64,000 nt of DNA from Desulfomonilaceae bacterium (GTDB taxonomy: Bacteria; Desulfobacterota; Desulfomonilia; Desulfomonilales; Desulfomonilaceae). Where the stretch lies: assembly GCA_041662605.1 (NCBI GenBank), contig JBAZSD010000004.1:62001-126000 (forward strand), given 5' to 3'. The translations under genes were made by a program, and so were the position numbers. This document shows, one piece after another, positions 43,796-51,688 of this stretch (the stretch's first letter is position 1; every line of letters begins with the position of its first letter). The notes below the pieces were generated by a model. It did no database searches, was not told the DNA's origin, and was given only the letters and a program-made list of their open reading frames with translations.

Positions 43796-43957
43796 TATGA
43801 TAGCTCTCCTGAACTAGTTTATCTTGACCAATCTTCGCTTGAACAAACGAATCATAAATATTTCAGGACAATAGGAGCCCAGAATCAAAAGCTTGGTTCT
43901 ATTTATATCAAAGCTACGTGTAAGGCAAGCCGGCTGGACTGACTCTTGGCTCCCGGA

Positions 43958-43986
43958 TTGGAGAAAATACACAAAAGTGTTATAAT
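43958..43986 (+). promoter_or_regulatory. Sigma70 promoter of the hemerythrin gene
   Basis: TTGGAG (43958-43963), 17 bases, TATAAT (43981-43986). The consensus -10 is exact. It gives a leader of about 170 bases before ATG 44163. The rest of the 43811-44162 gap shows nothing recognisable. Confidence 0.7.
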
Positions 43987-44162
43987 TAACCCCTAGATTC
44001 ACCTATTCTTGGGCAGTTCAGATATGATTCGTAGGGAGGTTCGGACGTTCAGCGAATAGAATTCTGAGACCACTCTACTGAAACTTGGACAAAATTGGCT
44101 CGGAGTCCATTTGACGCGTCGACAAACGAATCAGCGACCGAAAATTCAAAGGAGGTCCTATT

Positions 44163-44693
44163 ATGCAGCCGCGTGGTCCACTGATGATAGAGCATCGACT
44201 TATTGAGAGAATTCTGGTTCATTTCAGAGCGGAACTTGAAAGGATAGCTATTACAGGAAAAACAGACCCGGTTTTTGTTGATATTGCTGTGGATTTTTTC
44301 CGTACCTATGGTGATAGGACCCACCACGGCAAAGAAGAAGAAATATTGTTCCGGGAACTCGGCAAGAAAAATATGTCCGAAACTGATGGCCGAATAATGC
44401 AAGAATTGATCAGTGATCACGTAATAGGTCGATCCGTTACCTCTGAATTGGTGGCTGCGAACAAACGTTATCGAACCGGGGATGAAGCCGCCTTGAGTAT
44501 AATTACCGATAAACTGGCGTTTCTGGCGGATTTTTATCCTCGTCACATTGAAAAAGAAGATAAAGTCTTTTTTCCCTCAATGATGAGATACCTCTCCGAC
44601 ACGGACCAACAGCTAATGCTTCAAGAATTCTGGGAATTTGACAGGAAGATGATTCATGAAAAGTATAGATTGGTAGTCGAATCACTCACATAA
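44163..44693 (+). CDS. Hemerythrin HHE-domain protein
   Basis: 176 residues; ATG with AAAGGAGG upstream. Four-helix hemerythrin fold: EHRLIERIL near 9, GDRTHHGKEEEILFREL near 52, SDHVIGR near 86 and YPRHIEKEDKVFFP near 128. The His and Glu residues form a diiron site. Such proteins bind O2 or NO or act in iron-sulfur repair in anaerobes. Not linked to neighbours by operon. Confidence 0.92.
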   Translation: MQPRGPLMIEHRLIERILVHFRAELERIAITGKTDPVFVDIAVDFFRTYGDRTHHGKEEEILFRELGKKNMSETDGRIMQELISDHVIGRSVTSELVAANKRYRTGDEAALSIITDKLAFLADFYPRHIEKEDKVFFPSMMRYLSDTDQQLMLQEFWEFDRKMIHEKYRLVVESLT

Positions 44694-44752
44694 CGGGTCA
44701 ATCTCTCTGAGATGAAAACTACAGATTGCAGAAACAGAGCCTTGGATAAGGA

Positions 44753-44905
44753 ATGGCGACGAACTTGACTCTTGATCCCAGCGACCCTGATTTTGAAGCT
44801 CGTGTGCGACAAAGCTTCAGCAGACAGAATATGATGAAAACAATCGGGGCCGAAATTTTTTCATCGCGGAAATGTGAAGTTTCGTTGATAAAATACAAAG
44901 AATAA
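44753..44905 (+). pseudogene. PaaI-family thioesterase, N-terminal fragment
   Basis: 50 codons: MATNLTLDPSDPDFEARVRQSF... is the characteristic N-terminus of PaaI/hotdog thioesterases (LDPxNPDFEARVRxSFxRQ), and SRQNMMKTIGAEI matches the next helix. The frame then ends in TAA before the HGG/hotdog active site, and no continuation is seen in other frames before the next gene at 44991. A truncated remnant; only the first quarter remains. Confidence 0.7.
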
Positions 44906-44990
44906 AATGAGTTGGAGAAACCTGGCCGGCTGGTGTAATCTTTCGTTACTCATGGCGGAATTCAAAACAGAAAAACAAGAGGAGTTCGTT

Positions 44991-45254
44991 ATGAAAAAGC
45001 TATCGATGTCATTTATAGGACTGGTGGCATGCGCTTTTTTACTACTCGGCGCATGCTGCGTGTCATTCGCGGCCGAAGCGCCGCTCACCAAGTCCGGCGC
45101 TCAAGTTACGACCGGAGCGACAGACCAGCGCCTTGCCTACAGAATCTACCATAGACCATATTGTTACAAGGTTAAACGTTGCGTGCGCGTAAACAGATTC
45201 GGATATTGCAAGCGTTGGAAATGGGTCAGAGTCTGTCCTGGTTGGCGACTTTGA
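44991..45254 (+). CDS. Small basic Cys-containing exported protein
   Basis: 87 residues from ATG 44991 (GAGGAG upstream); the ORF from 44907 is longer but unsupported. Signal peptide MKKLSMSFIGLVACAFLLLG with an ACC that could be a lipobox or a plain cut after FAA. The last 45 residues are basic and aromatic with four Cys spaced in CYKVKRCVRV...YCKRWKWVRVC. Function unknown; possibly a small envelope-bound protein. Confidence 0.62.
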   Translation: MKKLSMSFIGLVACAFLLLGACCVSFAAEAPLTKSGAQVTTGATDQRLAYRIYHRPYCYKVKRCVRVNRFGYCKRWKWVRVCPGWRL

Positions 45255-45418
45255 TAACTGTGACTGGTTCCTTTCAAGGCTAAATTGGTGCGGCGGCGTA
45301 CGATTCTTAACATTGCTGCGTGATATGGCGTCGTCCTCCCAAACAGCGGTTCAATGAGTGACTTCCAGAATTGCGTGGAAGCAGGGGGATTAATATTGTC
45401 CAGAATGGAGAGGAAATA

Positions 45419-46660
45419 GTGGCGGAACAACAAAAACAGGCTCGTGCGCAAATTGCGGCAACGGCGCAAATGAAAAAGATAATGGCGTCACATTTTCTTG
45501 AAATAGATGAGGCCAAGAAAACCGGAAAACAGAAAGTCGCCTGGTGCACCTCAGTTGGGCCTGCTGAATTATTGCACGCCATGGGTTTCCTCGTCTACTA
45601 CCCAGAAAATCATGGGGCGCTCCTAGGAGCGACCAGAATGGCTACCGATGTCATCCCGCTCGCCAACGCCGTAGGCTATTCTCCCGATATTTGTTCATAT
45701 CTGACTGCCGACGTAGGAGCGTATCTTCAAGGTATCACTCCATTAACAAAAGCCTATGGGATTCAAAGTATCCCCAAGGCCGACGTCCTGGTCTACAACA
45801 CCAACCAGTGCCGAGACGTCCAGGACTGGTTTTCCTTCTATGCCCGTGAATGGAATGTTCCCATAGTTGGGATACATACACATCGCAACATACGTGAGGT
45901 TAACGACTACCACGTGGCTGACATTGTCGCTCAGATGAAGTCAATGATCCCTACGTTGGAGCAAGTCTCCGGAAACAAGTTTGACATTGACAAGTTGCGA
46001 GAAGTCATCCGTTTATCTTTGCAATGCACTAAATTGTGGCGTCAGGTGCTCGAATGTGGAGCGGCGGTACCCGCCCCATTGACGTTTTTTGACTCCACAA
46101 TTCACATGGGCCCTGCGGTAGTCCTGAGGGGTAAACCGGAGGCAATTGAATACTATCATCTCCTTATAGATGAGTTGAAAGACCGGATCAAAAACAAACA
46201 AGGGGCCATCCCAGGGGAAAGACATCGATTATATTGGGACGGAATGCCGGTGTGGGGAAAACTCCGGGAGTTAAGTGACCAATTCTTTGGGTTGAAAACC
46301 AGCGTTGTAGCATCAACATACTGTAATAGCTGGATATTTGACGCGTTTGATGCCAACAAACCATTCGAATCGATGGCGGAAGCATATACCGAGTTGTTCA
46401 TTGTACGGGATGAATCATACAAAGAATGGTACATGGACAACTGGATAAAGAATTTCCATATTGACGGCGTAATCTTTCATGACGCCAAGACCTGCCCAAA
46501 CAATTCTAACAACAGGTATTCATTGCCACAACGCATGGCCAAACGCCTCGGACTACCCACGCTAGTAATTCATGGTGATCTAAATGATCTCCGATGTTAT
46601 TCGGACGAACAGACCAGAACCAATATTGAGGCGTTTGTCGAACAGCTCGATCAAGGATGA
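45419..46660 (+). CDS. 2-hydroxyacyl-CoA dehydratase / benzoyl-CoA reductase-like subunit
   Basis: 413 residues from GTG 45419 (GAGAGGAA upstream); TTG 45371 is the longer option. Family blocks: KVAWCTSVGPAELLHAMGFLVYYPENHGA, DICSYLTADVGAYL, YNTNQCRDVQDW, LYWDGMPVWGKLRELS and HDAKTCPNNSNNRYSLPQ. Cys residues for a 4Fe-4S or double-cubane cluster are present. Only one dehydratase-type subunit is encoded, with its activase 150 bases downstream. This could be a BcrB/HgdB-type subunit or a stand-alone double-cubane protein (DCCP/YjiM type). Confidence 0.8.
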   Translation: MAEQQKQARAQIAATAQMKKIMASHFLEIDEAKKTGKQKVAWCTSVGPAELLHAMGFLVYYPENHGALLGATRMATDVIPLANAVGYSPDICSYLTADVGAYLQGITPLTKAYGIQSIPKADVLVYNTNQCRDVQDWFSFYAREWNVPIVGIHTHRNIREVNDYHVADIVAQMKSMIPTLEQVSGNKFDIDKLREVIRLSLQCTKLWRQVLECGAAVPAPLTFFDSTIHMGPAVVLRGKPEAIEYYHLLIDELKDRIKNKQGAIPGERHRLYWDGMPVWGKLRELSDQFFGLKTSVVASTYCNSWIFDAFDANKPFESMAEAYTELFIVRDESYKEWYMDNWIKNFHIDGVIFHDAKTCPNNSNNRYSLPQRMAKRLGLPTLVIHGDLNDLRCYSDEQTRTNIEAFVEQLDQG

Positions 46661-46811
46661 CCTATTCCGATCCAGCACAAGAGCGTGGCAGCTAGATTGA
46701 GGAATGTTTAGTTCATTGGGCAATTACATGAGGTTGCGAATTGTTTTGTCAAGCGAGTAAAACTCTTCGTGGCTGAGACACATCACCAGAATTTCACCGT
46801 GAGAGGCTAAA

Positions 46812-47603
46812 TTGGTCTGTGAGTTTGCCGGGGGAATCGACGTTGGTTCCTGCACTACAAAATCCGTCGTTCTCAATAATCAAGGTAATATCGTGGGAAG
46901 CCACGTGCTTTACTCCGGCACTGACTTTCAGGAAGCGGCGAATACGGCATGGAGAGAGGCGATAGCCCAGGCCGGGCAAGACATTAGCGCGCCTATCCCC
47001 GTTTTTTCAACCGGTTACGGTCGTAATAGCGTAAGTTTTTCCGTCAATAGCCTCACAGAAATTTCCTGTCACGCTCGCGGATGTCTTCATTATTTCAAAG
47101 GCCCAATGACTGTCGTTGATATCGGGGGTCAAGACAATAAAATCATAAAGCTAAACTCGCAGGGGAAGCGTGTAAGTTTCAAGATGAACAGAAAATGCGC
47201 CGCCGGAACAGGCGCTTTCCTTGAAGAAATGTCTTTACGCCTTCGTCTGCCCATGGCTGCATTGAACGATCTAGCTAAAAGCGCTGACGGCGAAGTGGCT
47301 CTCGGCAGTTATTGCACTGTGTTCTCCGGCACTGAGGTTTTGGAGAAGATCAAATCAGGCGCGGCTGTAGATAGAATCGTTAGGGGCCTCTTCCATTCCG
47401 TAGTCAAAAGAATTCTGGAAATGGACACCTTGACGGACACCGTTGTAATGACGGGCGGAGTAATCGAACATAATCCATTTCTTATAGATCTGTTGAAAAC
47501 TCATATACAAAATCAAGTCGTCACACCACCTCATCCCCAGATAATGGGCGCGCTTGGCGCGGCGCTTTACGCCCTTGAAGATTGCCGGCAGACGGAGGAT
47601 TGA
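46812..47603 (+). CDS. Acyl-CoA dehydratase activase (HgdC/BadF/BcrA/YjiL type)
   Basis: 263 residues of the ASKHA ATPase fold. GGIDVGSCTTKSVVL (phosphate-1), TVVDIGGQDNKIIKL (phosphate-2), FKMNRKCAAGTGAFLEEM and GSYCTVFSGTEV, whose two Cys bind the [4Fe-4S] cluster shared by the dimer, and MTGGVIEHNPF (adenosine). ATP hydrolysis drives one-electron transfer to the dehydratase or reductase encoded just upstream. TTG start with GAGAGG. Confidence 0.92.
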   Translation: MVCEFAGGIDVGSCTTKSVVLNNQGNIVGSHVLYSGTDFQEAANTAWREAIAQAGQDISAPIPVFSTGYGRNSVSFSVNSLTEISCHARGCLHYFKGPMTVVDIGGQDNKIIKLNSQGKRVSFKMNRKCAAGTGAFLEEMSLRLRLPMAALNDLAKSADGEVALGSYCTVFSGTEVLEKIKSGAAVDRIVRGLFHSVVKRILEMDTLTDTVVMTGGVIEHNPFLIDLLKTHIQNQVVTPPHPQIMGALGAALYALEDCRQTED

Positions 47604-47635
47604 ACTTGTCGGTGAATTCTCGGGATGTCAGGCTC

Positions 47636-48391
47636 CTACTGACGTAGGCCAGTCAAGTAATAGGCCAGTTCAGCAGGAAGTCCAAATGAGAGCATTTTCT
47701 CAGCGGTTACGGATGGATTGTAGTTTAAAAGTCGACGCCAAACTATTTTCCTGGTTTCACTGTCATAGGTGATATAGCTGGGATCGGAGCGGCCACCCCT
47801 GGGTTGACCGATGCTGCCAGGATTGAGGATAAGTCTTGATTCTCCCGTGTCCAGATAAGTTGTTCCATCTGAAAAAAGGCTCATAAAGAGGACCTGATCT
47901 CCATTGTCATCAAGCAGCATCGGCTGATGCGTATGTCCGACACAAACGATCCTACGGGGAGCAAAATCGAGACACATTTTTGATTTGAACCTCTGTCCGG
48001 GCCGTATGTAATCCCATTTTTCGGGTTCAAACGCTGAAGAGTGATAAAAACAGTAAGAATTCCATTCCGCCATTAGGGGCAAGTTGCTTATGTAGGCGAA
48101 ATTGTCTCCAGTAAGTCTTTGGGATGTCCAGACTATAGCCCTGAAAGCAACGGGATTCATTCCCCACTCAGATTCTGCAAGATTCATGGCCGACCACTCG
48201 TGATTGCCCAACAAAACAGTGGCGTTTCCAAGGCCCCGTAAAAGTTCCAGACACTCATTCGGATTCGGGCCGTATCCTATCGAATCCCCTAGACAGAACA
48301 GACTGTCCGCTCCTTTAACATCAGCCTCCTCCAGAAACGCTTCAAGAGCTTCAAGATTTGAATGCACATCGCTAAAGATTACCATCCGCAT
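47636..48391 (-). CDS. Metallophosphoesterase, YfcE/MJ0936-like
   Basis: 251 residues. FSDVHSNLEALEAFL, LGDSIGYGPNPNECLELL, LLGNHEW, GHTHQPML and LNPGSIGQPRGGRSDPSY contain the D-x-H, GDxxGYG, GNHE and GHTH metal ligands of calcineurin-like phosphoesterases. The GYGPNPNEC insertion is found in a subgroup of unknown substrate. Convergent with the activase; followed on the same strand by the C1 genes. Confidence 0.88.
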   Translation of the reverse strand: MRMVIFSDVHSNLEALEAFLEEADVKGADSLFCLGDSIGYGPNPNECLELLRGLGNATVLLGNHEWSAMNLAESEWGMNPVAFRAIVWTSQRLTGDNFAYISNLPLMAEWNSYCFYHSSAFEPEKWDYIRPGQRFKSKMCLDFAPRRIVCVGHTHQPMLLDDNGDQVLFMSLFSDGTTYLDTGESRLILNPGSIGQPRGGRSDPSYITYDSETRKIVWRRLLNYNPSVTAEKMLSFGLPAELAYYLTGLRQ

Positions 48392-48407
48392 TTTTATGGT
48401 CCTGGAT

Positions 48408-49169
48408 TTAGCTCATCGTTTCTATTAACTCAAAACTATGCAGCAAACGTGAATCAAGAGCGTCAAGCATAGCATAATCCAAACCCGCGCCGGCAAGCAT
48501 TCCAAGACAAGTGATATCGATACCAATCGGTTGGCGCCTCCTGTAACCGCTTCTAAGGTTCGACAGCCCCACTACGGTCTTCACCGGCTCACCGAAAATC
48601 GCTCCCGCGGCCAGAAGCCTAATCGTTTTTATGGCAGAGCCCATGCGAAACCAGGAATCGTCCCAACTCAAGCTAGGGAGGATCGGGTCAAAAATCAATC
48701 TTTCCAATGGGATGTTTGCAACCGAACAGTGTGTATTAATTTGAAGAGCCAGGGAAATCTTTTCTTCAACACTTGGAGGACTGAATGAGAATTCGTCCAT
48801 CAGCAATATTACCAGATCGCAGCCACTCTCCGCAGCTAAAGGCAGTATGCGTTCAAGCTTTACTCTTTCCATTGAAATAGCATTAATGATAGGTTTTGAC
48901 TCGCATACTGAAAGCCCTAGCTCTATCAATCTCGGGTTGGGGCTATCGAGAATCAACTTCATTCCGCAATTTTCCTGAACGGTCTCCACAAGAAACCTCA
49001 TACGATCTTCGTAGCGCTTGGGCAAGTGCCCCGGATTAACGTCAACCATCTGTGCGCCCGATTCTTCGATCCTCTGGAGTAAATGTCGAATCGGCTCAGG
49101 ATCCAGGTTCTTCATCGCTTCACTAACTACCGGATTTAGGCCGTGTAGATTGTCGGCCACGAAAATCAT
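48408..49169 (-). CDS. Pterin-binding (DHPS-like) methyltransferase domain protein
   Basis: 253 residues of a TIM barrel. DNLHGLNPVVSEAMKNLDPEPI, GAQMVDVNPGHLPKRYEDRM, LILDSPNPRLIE and PIINAISMERVKLE, LIFDPILPSLSWDDSWFRMG and VVGLSNLRSGYRRRQ are the pattern of AcsE/MetH-type methyl-THF-binding domains. The usual first Asn ligand region reads SMER. Possibly moves a methyl group between THF and a corrinoid. Adjacent to FchA, so C1-THF chemistry is likely; substrate partner is unknown. Confidence 0.8.
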   Translation of the reverse strand: MIFVADNLHGLNPVVSEAMKNLDPEPIRHLLQRIEESGAQMVDVNPGHLPKRYEDRMRFLVETVQENCGMKLILDSPNPRLIELGLSVCESKPIINAISMERVKLERILPLAAESGCDLVILLMDEFSFSPPSVEEKISLALQINTHCSVANIPLERLIFDPILPSLSWDDSWFRMGSAIKTIRLLAAGAIFGEPVKTVVGLSNLRSGYRRRQPIGIDITCLGMLAGAGLDYAMLDALDSRLLHSFELIETMS

Positions 49170-49223
49170 AGAGTCCCTCTAACATATGTCAGTATCTAGC
49201 CTGGAAGTAATCAATGCGTTTCT

Positions 49224-49814
49224 CTAAACCCTTAATCTTTTCAGGACGCTGGAATAATTTTGTTCAGCCTCACAAGCAGCCGATTCCAATTCATCGATTT
49301 GAAACCGCCTTGCTTCATGGTCTTCGACATATTCAACGTTTGCCATAGCTATGTGAAATGCGGATTTGGCTGAGCCTCTCAATATTTCCAATACCACCAT
49401 CAAGTCTGGAACCAGCCACCTACGACAATTGCGGCCTACTTCAAGAATCAATTCGAATGAGTCCGCAACTTCCACAACCATTTTGTAAGGGCAGGCTATA
49501 GCTTCGGAAACAACACCACTGATTTTCGGCCACCGCTCACCATTTCTAATAGAATCTGCAAGAGAATCATATGCCGAGATATCTCTTTCAATCAGTTTCT
49601 TGAAAGAGTTGATCTTGCCTTTTATTTTCTGAAGCAGTTCATCACAGATTTTGCGGGAACATCCCGTTTTCTCAGCCCTTAGCGCCTCGATGTGACAAAT
49701 TTTTTCAGCCAGGGTTAAGCCCACTAGCGCAGTATAAGAAGATACAGATCCACCACCAGGATAAGGTCTGGGTTGTCTTAACGCATCCAGAAAAGTGGAC
49801 TCTTCAAACGGCAT
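49224..49814 (-). CDS. fchA: Formiminotetrahydrofolate cyclodeaminase/cyclohydrolase, FchA
   Basis: 196 residues. FLDALRQPRPYPGGGSVSSYTALVGLTLAEKI at the N-terminus (the P-GGGSV-A/S motif), FKKLIERDISAYDSLADSI (the D-x-Y) and HIAMANVEYVEDH. All-helical FTCD_C fold; interconverts 5,10-methenyl-THF with 10-formyl- or 5-formimino-THF. 20 bases from the CitE-like gene. Confidence 0.88.
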   Translation of the reverse strand: MPFEESTFLDALRQPRPYPGGGSVSSYTALVGLTLAEKICHIEALRAEKTGCSRKICDELLQKIKGKINSFKKLIERDISAYDSLADSIRNGERWPKISGVVSEAIACPYKMVVEVADSFELILEVGRNCRRWLVPDLMVVLEILRGSAKSAFHIAMANVEYVEDHEARRFQIDELESAACEAEQNYSSVLKRLRV

Positions 49815-49834
49815 TTTTCACCAGGAATTAGGAC

Positions 49835-50749
49835 TCAGGGACATTGGCTGCTCCTAGTCTTCATGTCTTCGTACCGCTCTATCGCGTGGAGTCTTTCCAG
49901 GATACTCAAAGCCTGCTTGTATATAGGGGTGTCTACCATGCGTCCATCAAGACTGGTTGAGGCTCTTCCGTCCTTGACGGCTTCAGTGAAAGCGTTAACT
50001 ATCCTCTGGGCTAATGATACATCTTCTTCAGTCGGGGCAAAGACGCGGTTCAATATCGGAACCTGATCAGGATGAACACAAATTGACCCTTCAGATCCGA
50101 GATTTCTTGCTTTTGCCGCTGAAGTCTCAAAGGTCTCCAGGTTCCTGAACTCCGCCACACTACCCAATACGCCAATAGGGGTTATCCCAAAAGCCTTTGC
50201 CGTGATGATCATCTGAGTCATGGGAACCAGAAGAACTGACAAATCACCCGATATTCTGACTCCCAAGGCAGCGCAGTAGTCGTCCACGCCTATGCTCATC
50301 GATTCAATCCTGGAGCTGGACCGGGCTATTTCAGACAAGAGTAAAATACCCTGAGGGCTTTCAATATGAATGGAGAATCTGATTTTACCCAATTCCAGTC
50401 CTCTTGAGGCTTCGATTTCACGAGTCATGTAGTCTAACTTGACGACTTGAGCCGCTGTTTCAACTTTGGGGATGAAGATGGCGTCCAAGCGCTCACAGAC
50501 GGCGGCATCGATGTCATCTTCCAGCAATTCCGGCTCGTTGTTGACTCTTACCATCAGCTTGGAAACGCCTTTTCCAGTTATTGAGATAGCATTCTTGAGC
50601 ATAGTTCTGGCGTGGATCTTTTCGTGGGCTGGGATCGAATCTTCAAGGTCAAGCACCACTGCGTCAGCGCCACGAAGGCAAGCCTTCTCAACAAATTTCG
50701 TAACATTTACGGGTGTCATAAGGACCGACCGCAATATTGTCAAATTCAT
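49835..50749 (-). CDS. CitE-like HpcH/HpaI-fold lyase
   Basis: 304 residues. LRSVLMTPVNVTKFVEKACLRGADAVVLDLEDSIP at the N-terminus (metal and substrate Arg/Asp/Glu), FIPKVETAAQV, FSIHIESPQGILL with the catalytic Glu, GVDDYCAALG and SICVHPDQVPILNRVFAP. Typical of CitE/malyl-CoA lyase/beta-methylmalyl-CoA lyase. No CitD or CitF is nearby, so citrate lyase is unlikely; an acyl-CoA C-C lyase or thioesterase is more probable. First gene of the fchA run. Confidence 0.88.
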   Translation of the reverse strand: MNLTILRSVLMTPVNVTKFVEKACLRGADAVVLDLEDSIPAHEKIHARTMLKNAISITGKGVSKLMVRVNNEPELLEDDIDAAVCERLDAIFIPKVETAAQVVKLDYMTREIEASRGLELGKIRFSIHIESPQGILLLSEIARSSSRIESMSIGVDDYCAALGVRISGDLSVLLVPMTQMIITAKAFGITPIGVLGSVAEFRNLETFETSAAKARNLGSEGSICVHPDQVPILNRVFAPTEEDVSLAQRIVNAFTEAVKDGRASTSLDGRMVDTPIYKQALSILERLHAIERYEDMKTRSSQCP

Positions 50750-51186
50750 CAGACTGTCTCCTCAACCATTTCAGAACTACATTTATTTGATATCAAAATT
50801 TCTCAGACGAGAAAATAATGCCCCAAATGTCCAACTTTTTAAAGTACTTCTTTCGCTAATAAATCATGGGGCATATATATAGTCCTGGACACTGGAATCA
50901 TTCAGTTCTCGCCAGGAAGTTGGCCGGTCATTTCACAACGCTGATTGTCACAAAGAGCGCTTGGCTTACCGTACACGCCTGTCCAATTGTCAGCAGGCAA
51001 TGCTTGCGCAATTGGAACTTTTGTGGCCGTTTGAAAATCGCTCGGCGCAGAACTGGACGTTTAGCCGGATTTGTGGGACTATAACCGGATACTGAGAAGT
51101 CTGTACTGTGAACCATTTTTTTTGACTCCGAAAAGCGTTTGAGCTAAAATATGAAGTTCTTCTACAAGTATCGTGAAGACTCATTT
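50750..51186. other. Gap with two inverted repeats
   Basis: No gene supported. Contains ATGCCCCA (50818-50825) paired with TGGGGCAT (50867-50874) and TCCAATTG (50982-50989) paired with CAATTGGA (51009-51016), the latter enclosing a GCAGGCAATGCTTGC inner repeat. Either could be an operator, a hairpin or an attenuator. Nothing else recognised. Confidence 0.35.
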
Positions 51187-51597
51187 ATGACTAACCACAG
51201 ATTAATTCTAGCTTGCGCTCTGGTAACGCTGGTATCCTTCGGATGCAGTCCGTTGAATTACATTCGAGGCGGGATATACAGGAACCTTGATGAAGACCTG
51301 ACAATTGTAAGCCTCACGGAGAACCCCAACAAGTATCTCAACAAACAGATTGTGATTTCAGTCAGGTATTACAAGAAAAGTGATCTTCCATGTCCACTTG
51401 GAGACGATTACGTTAATTTCATCATTGCGGACAGAGTTAGCTACATTACGCTAAATAAAGTTTGGATCAAGAAAGACAAAGCGCAAGTTCTTGATACCCT
51501 TAAAGAGATGGAGACCATCGTGATGAAAGCGAGGGTTTTTAAAATCGACAAGGAAAAGGACCCTAATCTTGAAGCGCTTGAAATAGTCAAGGAATGA
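51187..51597 (+). CDS. Lipoprotein of unknown function
   Basis: 136 residues from ATG 51187, which places a clean signal (HRLILACALVTLVSFGC) at the N-terminus with lipobox SFGC; the longer ORF from 51151 adds 12 charged residues. Mature part: LNYIRGGIYRNLDEDLTIVSLTENPNKYLNKQIVISVRYY, an OB-fold-like beta pattern ('NP..Y..K.V...G'). Function unknown. Upstream of metG by 91 bases. Confidence 0.68.
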   Translation: MTNHRLILACALVTLVSFGCSPLNYIRGGIYRNLDEDLTIVSLTENPNKYLNKQIVISVRYYKKSDLPCPLGDDYVNFIIADRVSYITLNKVWIKKDKAQVLDTLKEMETIVMKARVFKIDKEKDPNLEALEIVKE

Positions 51598-51688
51598 CGA
51601 GAATATCTTCTCAGAGCTACTCCCGATACCTGCCGGGACTGGAAAGAATTCACAGTGTAAACGCAGGATAAATATTCAGGAGATTATT

